22,767 bases of DNA from JAVVEZ01 sp032250895 (GCA_032250895.1 JAVVEZ010000055.1:1-22767), one strand, 5' to 3'. Positions 14,185-22,767 are shown, counted from the stretch's first letter. Notes: a model not told the origin generated them from the sequence alone. Translations and numbers: made by a program.

Positions 14185-14669
14185 GAACGACGAGGCGTTT
14201 CAAAGCTTCCCGGCCATCAGTGCGGGGATTCTCGCTGCTGGAGGTATTGCTGTCTCTGAGCATTCTCGCGTTTGGCTTGCTGGGCATGACGGCGCTTCAG
14301 AATGAGGCATTGAAATTCAATCAGGCGGCTTTTCTGGATTCCCAGGCACAGTTTCTGCTCAACGACATGGTGGAAAGAATCAGAGCAAACAGGGGTAGTT
14401 CACTCTACCTCATCAACTTTACGGAAGTGCCTGCCGCAGTGGCCGTGAACTGCACCACAACGAGTTGCAGCAGCAACCAGATGGCGCTTTGGGATGTCAA
14501 GGAGTGGCGCGACAATGTCGAGAATCCGGCTTTTTTGCCTGCGGGCAAGGGACAGATAGAGTTTGATGTGCTGACCCAGGTCTATGTGATCTCGATAAGG
14601 TATGAGTGGCGGCAACTGAATGATCCGGATACCACCACCCGAACCCTGACGATGACGACCAGAATATGA
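14175..14669 (+). CDS. pilV: Type IV minor pilin PilV
   Basis: This 164-residue prepilin has the leader MSMRTTRRFKASRPSVRG and the N-terminal helix FSLLEVLLSLSILAFGLLGMTALQ, with Glu at +5. The following AAFLDSQAQFLLNDMVERIRANR is the PilV hallmark. It contributes to the minor-pilin priming complex below the PilY1 tip. The start at 14175 overlaps the preceding gene; a second in-frame ATG at 14181 gives an ATGA overlap and is equally plausible. The C-terminal pattern (VRLxYEWRQLNDPDTTTRTLTMTT-like) fits the family. The cysteines CTTTSC in the variable region could form a disulfide. Confidence 0.93.
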   Translation: MSMRTTRRFKASRPSVRGFSLLEVLLSLSILAFGLLGMTALQNEALKFNQAAFLDSQAQFLLNDMVERIRANRGSSLYLINFTEVPAAVAVNCTTTSCSSNQMALWDVKEWRDNVENPAFLPAGKGQIEFDVLTQVYVISIRYEWRQLNDPDTTTRTLTMTTRI

Positions 14670-15745
14670 AAACAAGGGGTGCAGGCAGACAGTCTGGATT
14701 TTCTCTGGTGGAGTTGCTGGTGGCCATGGCCATCGGCCTCACCGTGATGAGTGGTGTGATACAGGTGCTGGTCGCCAGTAAAAGCAACTTCATTTCGGAA
14801 CGGGAACTGGCGGCCCTGCAGGAAAATGCCCGTTTTGCCGTCAAATTCATCAGCGATGAAGTACGCATGGCGGGCTTCCAGGGTTGTTCGGCAACGCCCC
14901 TGTCCACAGCCAACAGCCTCAACGGCAGCAGTGGCAACTGGTTTCTGGATGGCACCGGCCTGCAGGGTTTTGAACACGAGTCAGGGATCTTGAGTTTTCC
15001 CGTGGAATTTCGCAGTGAGGTGGCCGCCAATACCGACGCCATCGTCGTGAGAAGAGGGGAACACAGTGGTCTGGTGGTGGCTGGCAACCATAATTTCAAT
15101 GCGGCCAACCTGCCCCTCAACAAGCAGCATTCCATCAAACCGGGAGAGATCCTGGTGATGGCTTCCGGCGATTGCCAGCAGGTGGCGGTTTTCCAGGTCA
15201 GCGGGCCCACCAATGCCAGCAATAATGCGACGAATATTGTGCACAATACCGGCACCGGCACGCCCGGCAACTGCACCAAATTTCTGGGAGGGAATTTCAA
15301 TTGCAACACTGCCGGCAGTGCCGTCGGGCTGTCCTTTCCCAAGGGTTCGGCGGTGATGAGATTGCACAGCGAGGCGTTTTACGTGGGAGCTTCCACGGCA
15401 GACAGCTCTATTCCCGCGCTGTTTCACGAAGTGTTGGGTTTGACGGGCACGACCGCAAGTACCCGCAGTGAAGAACTGGTGCAGGGAGTGGAACTCATGC
15501 AGATCCTGTATGGACTGGATGGCAATGGTGACCGGCGTGCCGACCGCTATCTGAAGGCTGACGCCGCCCTGATGGACTGGTCCGCCGTCGTCAGCGTGCG
15601 TTTGTTTCTGCGCCTGCGCTCCCTCCAGCCGGTCTATAACAATGCCGAAGCCTTCGGTACCTTTCAGGATATTCCCGGGACCGACGGGGCCGACCGCTAT
15701 CTGCGGCAGGTCGTAACCACCACCATACAGATCAGAAACGGGTGA
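14666..15745 (+). CDS. pilW: Type IV minor pilin PilW
   Basis: This 359-residue pilin-like protein has a short leader ending RQSG and the helix FSLVELLVAMAIGLTVMSGVIQVLVASK, with Glu at +5. The next segment, ERELAALQENARFAVKFISDEVRMAGFQGC, is diagnostic for PilW. The C-terminal part contains LVQGVELMQILYGLDGNGDRRADRYL, also typical, with an acidic DGNGD loop. Its start overlaps the pilV stop by 4 bp (ATGA), so translation is likely coupled. PilW with PilV and PilX docks PilY1 on the pilus tip in characterised Pseudomonas systems. Confidence 0.94.
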   Translation: MKTRGAGRQSGFSLVELLVAMAIGLTVMSGVIQVLVASKSNFISERELAALQENARFAVKFISDEVRMAGFQGCSATPLSTANSLNGSSGNWFLDGTGLQGFEHESGILSFPVEFRSEVAANTDAIVVRRGEHSGLVVAGNHNFNAANLPLNKQHSIKPGEILVMASGDCQQVAVFQVSGPTNASNNATNIVHNTGTGTPGNCTKFLGGNFNCNTAGSAVGLSFPKGSAVMRLHSEAFYVGASTADSSIPALFHEVLGLTGTTASTRSEELVQGVELMQILYGLDGNGDRRADRYLKADAALMDWSAVVSVRLFLRLRSLQPVYNNAEAFGTFQDIPGTDGADRYLRQVVTTTIQIRNG

Positions 15746-15751
15746 GGAAAG

Positions 15752-16345
15752 ATGACTGGCCGGAACGTGCATGGCGTGGAAAGGGGGCAACAGGGGGCGC
15801 TGCTGATTCTGACCCTGGTCATTCTGCTGGTGATCAGCCTGCTGGGCATGGCGACGATGGATACCACCGGGCTGGAAATGAAAATGGCCAGCAACAACCG
15901 CGATCAGCAACAGGCCTTCGAAGCCGCCGAATATACCCTGTCCTGGGTGGAAAACCAGATCAGTCAGACCGTCTACAGCAACGAAAGCCTGAGTGACAGC
16001 AGTTGCGGCAGCACCTGTTTTGAGCCTACCTGCAGCAACGGCTATTGTTTCGACGGCAGCAATCCACTGGACTGGGCCAATTGTCAGTTGAACAGTCCGG
16101 CCCAGGAAGTCTATGAAGAGGAAGCCCTGTGGCAGGATGGCAGCGGCAGGCATCGGACCCTGGTGGTGCCGGCAACCGGCATCACGGCCAAATACATTAT
16201 CGAATTTCGCTGTTACACGGGACTGGACTCGGCAACGCCCATGTCGGTCACCAATTTTGCCCAGCTTTACCGGATTACCGCCTTTGCCACAGGCGCCGCA
16301 GACAGGGGGCGCGTGATGCTCCGTTCCACGACGAAAAAACTGTGA
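15752..16345 (+). CDS. pilX: Type IV pilus assembly protein PilX
   Basis: This 197-residue protein has the PilX N-terminal pattern: GVERGQQG, then ALLILTLVILLVISLLGMATMDTTGLEMKMASNNRDQQQAFEAAE. The +5 position is Leu rather than Glu, which is usual for PilX and the analogous GspK. Six cysteines occur in a cluster (residues about 87-110: CGSTCFEPTCSNGYC...C), suggesting disulfide bonding. A GAGGAAAG precedes the ATG, 6 bp after the pilW stop. It is the minor pilin usually placed next to PilY1. Confidence 0.92.
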   Translation: MTGRNVHGVERGQQGALLILTLVILLVISLLGMATMDTTGLEMKMASNNRDQQQAFEAAEYTLSWVENQISQTVYSNESLSDSSCGSTCFEPTCSNGYCFDGSNPLDWANCQLNSPAQEVYEEEALWQDGSGRHRTLVVPATGITAKYIIEFRCYTGLDSATPMSVTNFAQLYRITAFATGAADRGRVMLRSTTKKL

Positions 16346-16397
16346 CAATTTGTACCGGAATCCGGAGCTGCGCGGATGAGGTAGCGGGAGGATGATC

Positions 16398-19300
16398 ATG
16401 AACAGAGTTAACGCAATGCTGAACAAGTCGTCATTCCCGCACAGGCGGGAATCCAGACCCTTGATATTACGGGACCCCGGCCTGCGTTGGGATAAGAGTC
16501 AAGGACTTATTCGGCATTGTGGGCGACTGCTTGCCGTTGCTGCATTGCTTTTTGCCAGCCCGCTGTCGGCACAGCTGAGTTCGTCGGATTTCGCCGCGCT
16601 GCCGCCCCTGATCACGAACAGCGCGACGCCCAATGTGATGCTGGTCATGTCCAATGATCATGAACTCTACCGCAAGGCCTATCCGGATTACAGTGATCTC
16701 GATAACGATGGTGTGCTGGATACCAGCTACAACGACAGTTTCACCTATTCCGGTTATTTCGACAGTAATTTCTGCTATCGCTACGATGGTTCGGACAATC
16801 GCTTTGAACCCGATGGGGATATCTCGGCACTGATCGGCAGCAGTGGCCACCGCTGCAACCTCAGTGGCATCGGGGGGCAGTGGAGCGGCAATTTCCTGAA
16901 CTGGGCCAGCATGACCCGCATGGACATCGTCAGGCACGTCCTCTATGGCGGGCGGCGGATCGAGGATACTGCAAGCGGTGGTGGCAGCAATGCCGTGACA
17001 GTCCTGGAGCGTTCGTTCATTCCGGAAGATGTCCATTCCTTCGTCAAGGTTTTTGCCGGCGATACCGAACGGTATACACCCTATGAAAAAAGTGCCGTCA
17101 GTCTGTGCAACACCACCTTTGCCGCAACGAGCAATCCACCCTTGCTGCGGGTGGCCTTCGGCGGGTGGCCGCAGTGGAGCGCATCCGAAGTGGTGCAGTG
17201 CCACTATCGTGGTGAAGCGGGCAGTGACAATGGTTCCAACAAGCCTGGCACGTCCTCCAGCGACCGGCCGTCATTTTTTGACTTCCGGGTTCGGGTCAGT
17301 GTCTGCGAGGCCGGGATCGATTCTGCAAGCGCCCGCTGCAAGCCCTACATCAACAGTGTCAACGGCAATATCAGCTACAAGCCCTTTGGCCTGTTGCAAC
17401 AGTACGGCGACGGCGGCAGCATGAATTTCGGGCTGATGTCCGGCAGTTACAACAAAAAAATTGACGGTGGCGTGCTGAGGAAAAACATTCTGCCACTGGT
17501 AGGAAATGCGGCAAGCGGCGATAACGAAATCAATCCGGATAATGGCGCCTTCATCAATCAGGGCGCCTCCGATGGCGGTATCATCAATACGCTGAACCGC
17601 TTTCGTATCGTCAACTGGAGCTATACCAACAACAACTACAGCGACTGCGATACCTTCAGCATTACCATCAACACCTTCAAAACCTCCGCCAGTGGCAACC
17701 GCCAGTGCCGCAACTGGGGCAATCCCCTCTCCGAAATCTATCTGGAGGCCCTGCGCTATTTTACCGGCGACGAGGTCGGCGGTGCGGCGGCCGGGGCCGG
17801 GGTTCCGACAACGGCCTTCGATGTCAGCGATGCCAATCAGATCGCGTCTCTGCCACAACTGGCCTGGCAGGATCCCCTGAATGTCAACAATGCCTGCGCC
17901 GCCTGTTCCATCATCGTGATTTCCACCGGCCTGAATTCCTTCGACACGGATGACCTGGCTTCGGTCACGGATGTCTGGGATGTCCCGGGGTCGAGCCGCC
18001 TGTCCGCCGGCAAGCTGAATACCCTGCTCAACAGCATCGGTACCCTGGAAGGCATCAATGGCTCCACTTTTTTGATCGGCGAGAATGGCAGCGGTATCGA
18101 TGATGGCAAGTGCACTGCCAAGACGCTGCCCTTGTTCGCGAACGCGAAGGGCCTGTGCCCGGAAATTCCCAGCCTGGAAGGAGGCTTCACGATCGCGGCA
18201 TTGGCCCGCCACGCCCGCACGGCGGATCTGCGCAATGCCTTCGAGGGGGTGCAGGACGTCAGAACCTTCACGGTGGCGCTGGCGGAAAATCTGCCCAGTC
18301 TCGAATTGGCCGTCAATGGCAAGACCGTCAGTTTTGTGCCCACCTGCCAGTCCGCCGGCGGCGGAACAAAACTGGACCAGAGCGGCTGGTCGGACTGTTC
18401 GCTGGTGGATGTCACGGTGGAATCCGCCGATGCCAATGGCGGGCGCCTGCTGATCGCCTGGGAGGATTCGCTGTGGGGCAATGACTATGACATGGACGGC
18501 ATTGCCCGTCTCGAATACTGCATCGGCACGGACACCTCCCTGTGTCCCGGCCGGCCGGCCAATACCCCTGATGACCTGGACAATACCTCTGGTTCAGCAG
18601 GTGGCAATCCTGTCTGGTCGGACTTCGAATGGAAGACATCGGGCCTGAGCGCCGACAGTGTTCAATTCAGAATGTCCATCCCGCAGGCGAACGCCGGCAA
18701 CGCGCTGCGCTTCGGCTATATCATCAGCGGGGTCCAGGACGGGCTGAGCACGACCTTGTTCACCAATGCGCCCAGTGCCGTCAGAAATAACGCACCGACC
18801 ACCGGCAGTGGAGGCAAGTTTGTCGCCCAGGGCACCATCGGCAATGGCGAGCAGTCCTTTCTGCTGCGTCAGGGTGGCTTCACGATCAGCCGGCTGAGCG
18901 GGGGCGGCGGTAATCAGATCATTTACACGGAGCCGGCCGTCTACAGTGCGTCGAGCCTGTCCACGGCAGGCAGCCTGCTGAAAAATCCGCTGTGGTATGC
19001 CGCCAAATACGGCAGTTTCATCGACATCGACGGCGATGGCACGCCGCAATTCGGCGGCAATGCCAGCGATACCCGGGAATGGGATGTGCGCGATACCGAG
19101 GGCAATCCCGGCGCCGATGGCATTCCGGACAATTTTTTCCCGGTGCGCAATCCTTCCCGTCTGCTGACCAGTCTGAACCAGGTCTTCGAAGCCATTACCG
19201 GCCGGATCTCCTCGGGCACTGCGGCCGCCGTGGTGGCCAACAGCAGCACCGGCCTCGGCGCCGTGTATCAGGCCTATTACCATCCGAGCTTTACCGATCC

Positions 19301-21650
19301 CAACGATACCACCGTGAGCTGGGGAGGGGTCCTGCATGCCATGTTCATCGACGAGTCCGGCCGCTTCCGTGAAGACAATGGCAGCAAGGGCACACTGGAA
19401 GACACGGATACGGATTTCGTCGTCAATATTTTCTTTGACCAGAGCGTCGTGCCCAGCCGGACCCGCTTTCAGCGCTTCACCCAGACCGGTTCCGGAGCCT
19501 CGGGGGTCTTGACGCCACTGGGGCAGCCGGTGGACCTGGAACTTTTCGGTTCCATCTGGAATGCGCGGGATGTGCTGGGCAATATCAGCCAGACCGACCT
19601 GCTGACCCAGCGCGGCCTCAGTGGTGTCAGCGGAAAATACAATGAGCCGGCCCAGAACAAACGCTATATCTTCACCTACCTGGACGACATCAGCAGCGGG
19701 ACCCTGGGCGTCGTCGATCCGGGTGAGGTCCTCGATCTGGTTGACAGCAATTTTGATCCGGGGACCTCAATTCGTCACCGCTATCTCGGCCTGGCGAACC
19801 CGATGCAGGCCCGGGACGTGATCCGCTATATCCGTGGCCAGGACATGAGTGGCTTCAGAAGCCGTTTGGCCGATATTCCCGGGGATGGCACGACCACGCC
19901 CAGACACTGGCTGCTGGGTGATATCGTGCACTCCTCGCCACTGGTCGTGAACCCGCCGGATGCGCGTTTTGACATCAACTTCGGCGATACCACCTATGAT
20001 ACCTTCAAACGCCAATATCAGCGGCGGCGGCAGATGATCTATGCCGGAGCGAACGATGGCATGCTGCATGGCTTCAATGGCGGGGTCTGGGATCCGTTGA
20101 CGAAGACTTTTTTCACCCAGACCTTCGATGAGCTCACCGGCACCTTCACCGGCGGCGAGGCTCATGCGCTGGGCGCCGAGATGTGGGCCTATGTGCCCAT
20201 GAGTCTGTTGCCCCACCTGCAGTGGCTCACCGAAGAAGCCTATCCCCACGTTTATTACATGGATGCGCCCCCGCTTGCTTTCGACGCCAATATTTTCACT
20301 GCTGATGCCGTGCATCCGGGGGGCTGGGGCACGGTGCTGGTTGCCGGGATGCGCCTGGGTGGCGGTGAGTTCCCGCTGGACCTCGATGATGATGGCAGTG
20401 ACGAAACACTGATGAGGTCTTCCTTTGTCATCATGGACATCACCGATCCGGAACGGCCACCGACCCTGATTGCGGAAATCTCCCCGCCGAATCTGGGCTT
20501 CACCACCAGTAACCCCACGCTGATCAGAGCCCGCATTCCGGATTCGTCCGGCAGTTTCAGCACCCCGCAGGTAAACCGCTGGTTGCTGGTATTTGGCTCG
20601 GGTCCGGATTCGCTCGATACAGCCACCAGTGTCAGCGATCCCCGGATCTTTGCTTATGATCTGGTGGCGCGGAGCCTGGTGACGATTGACAGCGCGGCCC
20701 AGGTCAGTGGCACCAATCCCAGTGGTTTTTTCGGGGATTTCCAGACCGTGGACTGGAACAATGATTTTGTTGATGACACGGTGTATGCCGGCACCGTCGA
20801 GGGTTCTGCGCTGGCGCCGGGAGGCCGCATGAAAAGAATCGTGCTGGCGAATCAGACCGCCATGGGGCTGTCGACCGGAGGTGCCTTGATGAGCGACCTG
20901 CTGGTGACGAATCAGCCCATCATGGCCAGGCCGGTTTCCCGGGTCGATGTGGCCAGGGACGAGCGCTGGATATTGTTCGCAAGCGGTCGCTTGTTCACGC
21001 GTGATGACAATGAGTTGTCGCAGCAGCAGAGCGTCTATGGTGTCAAGGAACCTGCAAATTTCGATACCTCCCTCGTCAGTACAGGGACGCTGGTCAATAC
21101 CACCAATATCCTTGTCGAAACCAATGGCAATATTTCCGATTCGGTACTGGGAACGCAGGTCACGCTGCAAGGTAGCGATCTTGACACCTTCGCGGAGTTG
21201 AATCAGTTCATGGATGGCGAAGCCGGTTGGGTCAGGGACCTGTTCCGTATTCCCGGCCAGCCCTCGGAACGGGTCTTCAACATGCCCTTGGTGCTGGGCA
21301 GCAGCCTGGTATACAGTTCCTACCTGCCATCTGCCGATCTGTGTACCATCGAGGGTGAGGGCTTTATCAATTCCGTCAATTTCCGGACCGGCACGGCGGA
21401 GGCCTTCGGTCCGCTGGGCAGTAGTGTCACTGGCGTTGCCTTTGCATCGCTTGAATTGGGACAGGGCGCGCCATCGACGCCGACGGCCATTATCAGAACC
21501 GGCGATGAGGTGGGCGTGGATGGCAGCAGCGGCGGTGACATGACGGTGATTACAGGTTCCACGACAGGGGTAACGGAAAACACCACATTCAATACCGCCC
21601 CCGGTAGCGGCGGGCGCATGTCCTGGGAAATGCTGGATATTCCGTTTTGA
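16398..21650 (+). CDS. pilY1: Type IV pilus tip adhesin PilY1
   Basis: This 1750-residue exported protein belongs to the PilC/PilY1 family, the pilus-tip adhesin and regulator of pilus retraction. The start is ATG 16398 because GGGAGG (16386-16391) is 6 nt upstream; ATG 16392 is too close to it. The signal peptide core RLLAVAALLFASPLSA ends near residue 58 but is preceded by an unusually long n-region derived from a dispersed repeat. The N-terminal part has PNVMLVMSNDHELY, where canonical PilY1 carries a von Willebrand MIDAS, then DLDNDGVLD (100-108), GYFDSNFCYRYD and GNFLNWASMTRMD. The C-terminal beta-propeller begins near HWLLGDIVHSSP and has MIYAGANDGMLHGFNGG (about 1213) and the calcium-type loop DLDDDGSDE (1328-1336). 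pilX precedes and pilE follows. Confidence 0.95.
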   Translation: MNRVNAMLNKSSFPHRRESRPLILRDPGLRWDKSQGLIRHCGRLLAVAALLFASPLSAQLSSSDFAALPPLITNSATPNVMLVMSNDHELYRKAYPDYSDLDNDGVLDTSYNDSFTYSGYFDSNFCYRYDGSDNRFEPDGDISALIGSSGHRCNLSGIGGQWSGNFLNWASMTRMDIVRHVLYGGRRIEDTASGGGSNAVTVLERSFIPEDVHSFVKVFAGDTERYTPYEKSAVSLCNTTFAATSNPPLLRVAFGGWPQWSASEVVQCHYRGEAGSDNGSNKPGTSSSDRPSFFDFRVRVSVCEAGIDSASARCKPYINSVNGNISYKPFGLLQQYGDGGSMNFGLMSGSYNKKIDGGVLRKNILPLVGNAASGDNEINPDNGAFINQGASDGGIINTLNRFRIVNWSYTNNNYSDCDTFSITINTFKTSASGNRQCRNWGNPLSEIYLEALRYFTGDEVGGAAAGAGVPTTAFDVSDANQIASLPQLAWQDPLNVNNACAACSIIVISTGLNSFDTDDLASVTDVWDVPGSSRLSAGKLNTLLNSIGTLEGINGSTFLIGENGSGIDDGKCTAKTLPLFANAKGLCPEIPSLEGGFTIAALARHARTADLRNAFEGVQDVRTFTVALAENLPSLELAVNGKTVSFVPTCQSAGGGTKLDQSGWSDCSLVDVTVESADANGGRLLIAWEDSLWGNDYDMDGIARLEYCIGTDTSLCPGRPANTPDDLDNTSGSAGGNPVWSDFEWKTSGLSADSVQFRMSIPQANAGNALRFGYIISGVQDGLSTTLFTNAPSAVRNNAPTTGSGGKFVAQGTIGNGEQSFLLRQGGFTISRLSGGGGNQIIYTEPAVYSASSLSTAGSLLKNPLWYAAKYGSFIDIDGDGTPQFGGNASDTREWDVRDTEGNPGADGIPDNFFPVRNPSRLLTSLNQVFEAITGRISSGTAAAVVANSSTGLGAVYQAYYHPSFTDPNDTTVSWGGVLHAMFIDESGRFREDNGSKGTLEDTDTDFVVNIFFDQSVVPSRTRFQRFTQTGSGASGVLTPLGQPVDLELFGSIWNARDVLGNISQTDLLTQRGLSGVSGKYNEPAQNKRYIFTYLDDISSGTLGVVDPGEVLDLVDSNFDPGTSIRHRYLGLANPMQARDVIRYIRGQDMSGFRSRLADIPGDGTTTPRHWLLGDIVHSSPLVVNPPDARFDINFGDTTYDTFKRQYQRRRQMIYAGANDGMLHGFNGGVWDPLTKTFFTQTFDELTGTFTGGEAHALGAEMWAYVPMSLLPHLQWLTEEAYPHVYYMDAPPLAFDANIFTADAVHPGGWGTVLVAGMRLGGGEFPLDLDDDGSDETLMRSSFVIMDITDPERPPTLIAEISPPNLGFTTSNPTLIRARIPDSSGSFSTPQVNRWLLVFGSGPDSLDTATSVSDPRIFAYDLVARSLVTIDSAAQVSGTNPSGFFGDFQTVDWNNDFVDDTVYAGTVEGSALAPGGRMKRIVLANQTAMGLSTGGALMSDLLVTNQPIMARPVSRVDVARDERWILFASGRLFTRDDNELSQQQSVYGVKEPANFDTSLVSTGTLVNTTNILVETNGNISDSVLGTQVTLQGSDLDTFAELNQFMDGEAGWVRDLFRIPGQPSERVFNMPLVLGSSLVYSSYLPSADLCTIEGEGFINSVNFRTGTAEAFGPLGSSVTGVAFASLELGQGAPSTPTAIIRTGDEVGVDGSSGGDMTVITGSTTGVTENTTFNTAPGSGGRMSWEMLDIPF
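16429..16497. repeat. REP-like (dRS3-type) dispersed repeat inside the pilY1 signal region
   Basis: The left arm contains the palindrome ATTCCCgcacaggcGGGAAT (16433-16452), identical in plan to the ATTCCC-N8-GGGAAT repeats seen in many proteobacterial genomes. The right arm (about 16471-16497) is an imperfect inverted copy, GGACCCCGGCCTGCGTTGGGAT. In frame it encodes SFPHRRESR and DPGLRWDKS, translations typical of this repeat class. The element is about 69 bp, a multiple of three, so the reading frame stays open. Its exact ends are approximate. Confidence 0.8.
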
Positions 21651-21683
21651 CAGATGGCAGCGGACCAAGGGAGGGCTGAGGAA

Positions 21684-22118
21684 ATGGGAAACAGACAGCT
21701 TGCCAAAGGCTTTACCTTGATCGAGCTGATGGTGGTCGTGGCCATCATTGGCCTGCTGGCAGTCGTCGCCATCCCCGGGTATCGGGATTCGGTCAGAAAA
21801 TCGAATCGGGCGGATGCCCAGATCATGTTGTCACGGCTGGCGACATTGGAGGAACGCTATTTCTTCCGCAGCAATCAATACACGGATGACTTTGCCGATC
21901 TGGTGCCGGGCGCCACCAGCGGTTTGCCATTGGCCAGTGACGGCGGCCATTATTCGATTGCCCTGAGTCTGACCGGGGGTGGTTCGGGCTGGAGCATGAC
22001 GGCCACGGCCGTTGGCAACCAGGCGGCGGACAGTGCCTGTGCCTCCCTGACCCTGAACAGTCTGGGCAATAAAACGGCCCTGAACGCCGGTGGAACAGCC
22101 AGTTCGGAATGCTGGTAA
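21684..22118 (+). CDS. pilE: Type IV minor pilin PilE
   Basis: This 144-residue type IVa pilin has the leader MGNRQLAKG followed by FTLIELMVVVAIIGLLAVVAIPGYRDSVRKSNRADAQ, with Glu at +5. LSRLATLEERYFFRSNQYTDDF is the minor-pilin PilE pattern. Two C-terminal cysteines (ACASLTL and SSECW) would close the D-loop disulfide. ATG 21684 is chosen because AGGGAGGG lies 8 nt upstream; the open frame begins at 21654 without such a site. It follows pilY1 by 33 bp with no pilY2 between, unlike P. aeruginosa, and is the last gene of the plus-strand operon. Confidence 0.92.
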   Translation: MGNRQLAKGFTLIELMVVVAIIGLLAVVAIPGYRDSVRKSNRADAQIMLSRLATLEERYFFRSNQYTDDFADLVPGATSGLPLASDGGHYSIALSLTGGGSGWSMTATAVGNQAADSACASLTLNSLGNKTALNAGGTASSECW

Positions 22119-22122
22119 TGGC

Positions 22123-22686
22123 TCAGGAACAATTTAATGCCCGGCCCTGGCTGTCTTCACGGTAACCGTCACCATCCCTGTCCTGCGCTATTCTGGTCCG
22201 GCCCGCCTGGTTGATGATGAGCTGCTGCGCCAGCCGGGAATCCTGGTTTTGCGGGCACCAGGTAAAATTACCGTTCTGCTTCCGGGTAAAGCCCAGCGGC
22301 GTCATCTGCAGATATTGCCTGTTCTGGAATGATCTGAATGTAAGTTGGCCTGGAAATTTTATGGCCTCCAGACGGTACAGCAGCCGGTCGCGGCCATTGA
22401 GCAGGCGATCACCATTGTGGTCGCTGAAAACAATGCTGCCGGCTTCCCAGGAGCCGCTGCACGTCCGGCCATCGCGGCTGCGGCAGAAGGTCACCAGCGT
22501 GCCATCGTCGATGGCAGCCGCTCTGGCCAGGCTGATGGCGCGGGCGATGTCATTGATGACTTTGTCGGCCTGTCTGTGTTGCAGCCAGCCGGCGAGCCCG
22601 GGACTGACAAGATTGAACAGGATGGCGACGATGCCCAGTACCGCCAACAGTTCCAGCAGGGTAAAGGCGCGGACAGTGCTGTTCAC
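22123..22686 (-). CDS. Second FimT/GspH-family pseudopilin, opposite strand
   Basis: This 187-residue GspH/FimT-type prepilin is convergent with pilE; the stops are 4 bp apart. It begins at a GTG with a strong GGGAGG 8 bp upstream. The leader is MNSTVRA followed by FTLLELLAVLGIVAILFNLVSPGL, so the residue before the cleavage site is Ala, not the usual Gly; Glu +5 is present. The family-typical ISLARAAAIDDGTLVTFCRS, SWEAGSIVFSDHNGDRLL and a C-terminal Cys follow. Near the C-terminus is DRDGDGYRED (169-178), resembling a calcium loop. It could be FimT proper, with the gene at 13537 being FimU. The 81 bp upstream of it, to the window end, show no gene I can support. Confidence 0.88.
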   Translation of the reverse strand: MNSTVRAFTLLELLAVLGIVAILFNLVSPGLAGWLQHRQADKVINDIARAISLARAAAIDDGTLVTFCRSRDGRTCSGSWEAGSIVFSDHNGDRLLNGRDRLLYRLEAIKFPGQLTFRSFQNRQYLQMTPLGFTRKQNGNFTWCPQNQDSRLAQQLIINQAGRTRIAQDRDGDGYREDSQGRALNCS

Positions 22687-22767
22687 GATGCCACCTCCCT
22701 GTGTCCATCGCCTTAGGCTGAAGTTCTTGCAGTCATCGCGCAGATTCTGCTGATAGTTCAGGCGGAT

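Noticed and set aside
14981..16426. A 481-codon minus-strand open frame across pilW and pilX
   Set aside because: It covers two well-supported pilin genes with coupled starts and has no family resemblance or ribosome-binding site.
19767..21668. A 633-codon open frame on the minus strand opposite the pilY1 3' half
   Set aside because: It runs antisense to a clearly coding gene, has no recognisable domain and reads as low-complexity His/Gly/Arg/Ile-rich text typical of an antisense shadow in a GC-rich genome.
1..22767. CRISPR arrays, tRNA genes, transposases or prophage genes
   Set aside because: I looked for regularly spaced repeats, cloverleaf patterns and recombinase-like proteins and found none that I could support.

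Overview
The window is a chromosomal segment from a Gammaproteobacterium, fairly GC-rich (my impression, not counted). The order ispB / rplU-rpmA-obgE-proB ... rpsT / murJ-ribF-lspA-fkpB-ispH / type IV minor pilin genes is, from memory, the same neighbourhood as Pseudomonas aeruginosa PA4549-PA4569. Protein features (Pseudomonas-type PilV/W/X/Y1/E set, DUF6152 protein) fit Pseudomonadales or related marine gammaproteobacteria. I do not assign a genus.

Layout: (1) 1-4462 is housekeeping. ispB is on the minus strand and divergent from rplU-rpmA, followed by the GTPase gene obgE and by proB. Well-formed sigma70-type promoters for ispB and rplU lie back to back between them. (2) 4463-7789 is an accessory island between proB and rpsT. 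It holds two diverged paralogues of an unrecognised exported family flanking an exported metallo-beta-lactamase-fold hydrolase, then a convergent small exported DUF6152 protein. Every product carries an export signal, so this looks like a periplasmic or cell-surface system of unknown function. It is the least understood part of the window. (3) 7790-13268 is housekeeping again: rpsT (minus), then murJ, ribF, lspA, fkpB and ispH on the plus strand. The ileS gene that normally sits between ribF and lspA is absent. (4) 13269-22686 is the type IV pilus minor-pilin/adhesin operon: a FimT/FimU-type pilin, pilV, pilW, pilX, a 5.3-kb pilY1 and pilE, with a second FimT/GspH-type pilin gene on the opposite strand ending 4 bp from pilE.

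How the genes work together: the pilin genes encode the priming/tip complex of a type IV pilus, with PilY1 as the large tip adhesin and calcium-binding protein. A near-perfect CRP/Vfr-type palindrome lies just upstream of this operon. The lspA and fkpB products act in lipoprotein maturation and protein folding, and murJ, ispB and ispH supply lipid carriers and peptidoglycan export.

The observations I consider most worth a second look are: the exported island with its mature-N-terminal His-His DUF6152 protein; a dispersed REP-like repeat inserted in frame in the PilY1 signal peptide; the missing ileS; the CRP/Vfr-like site; and an inverted repeat that brackets the rplU -10 box.
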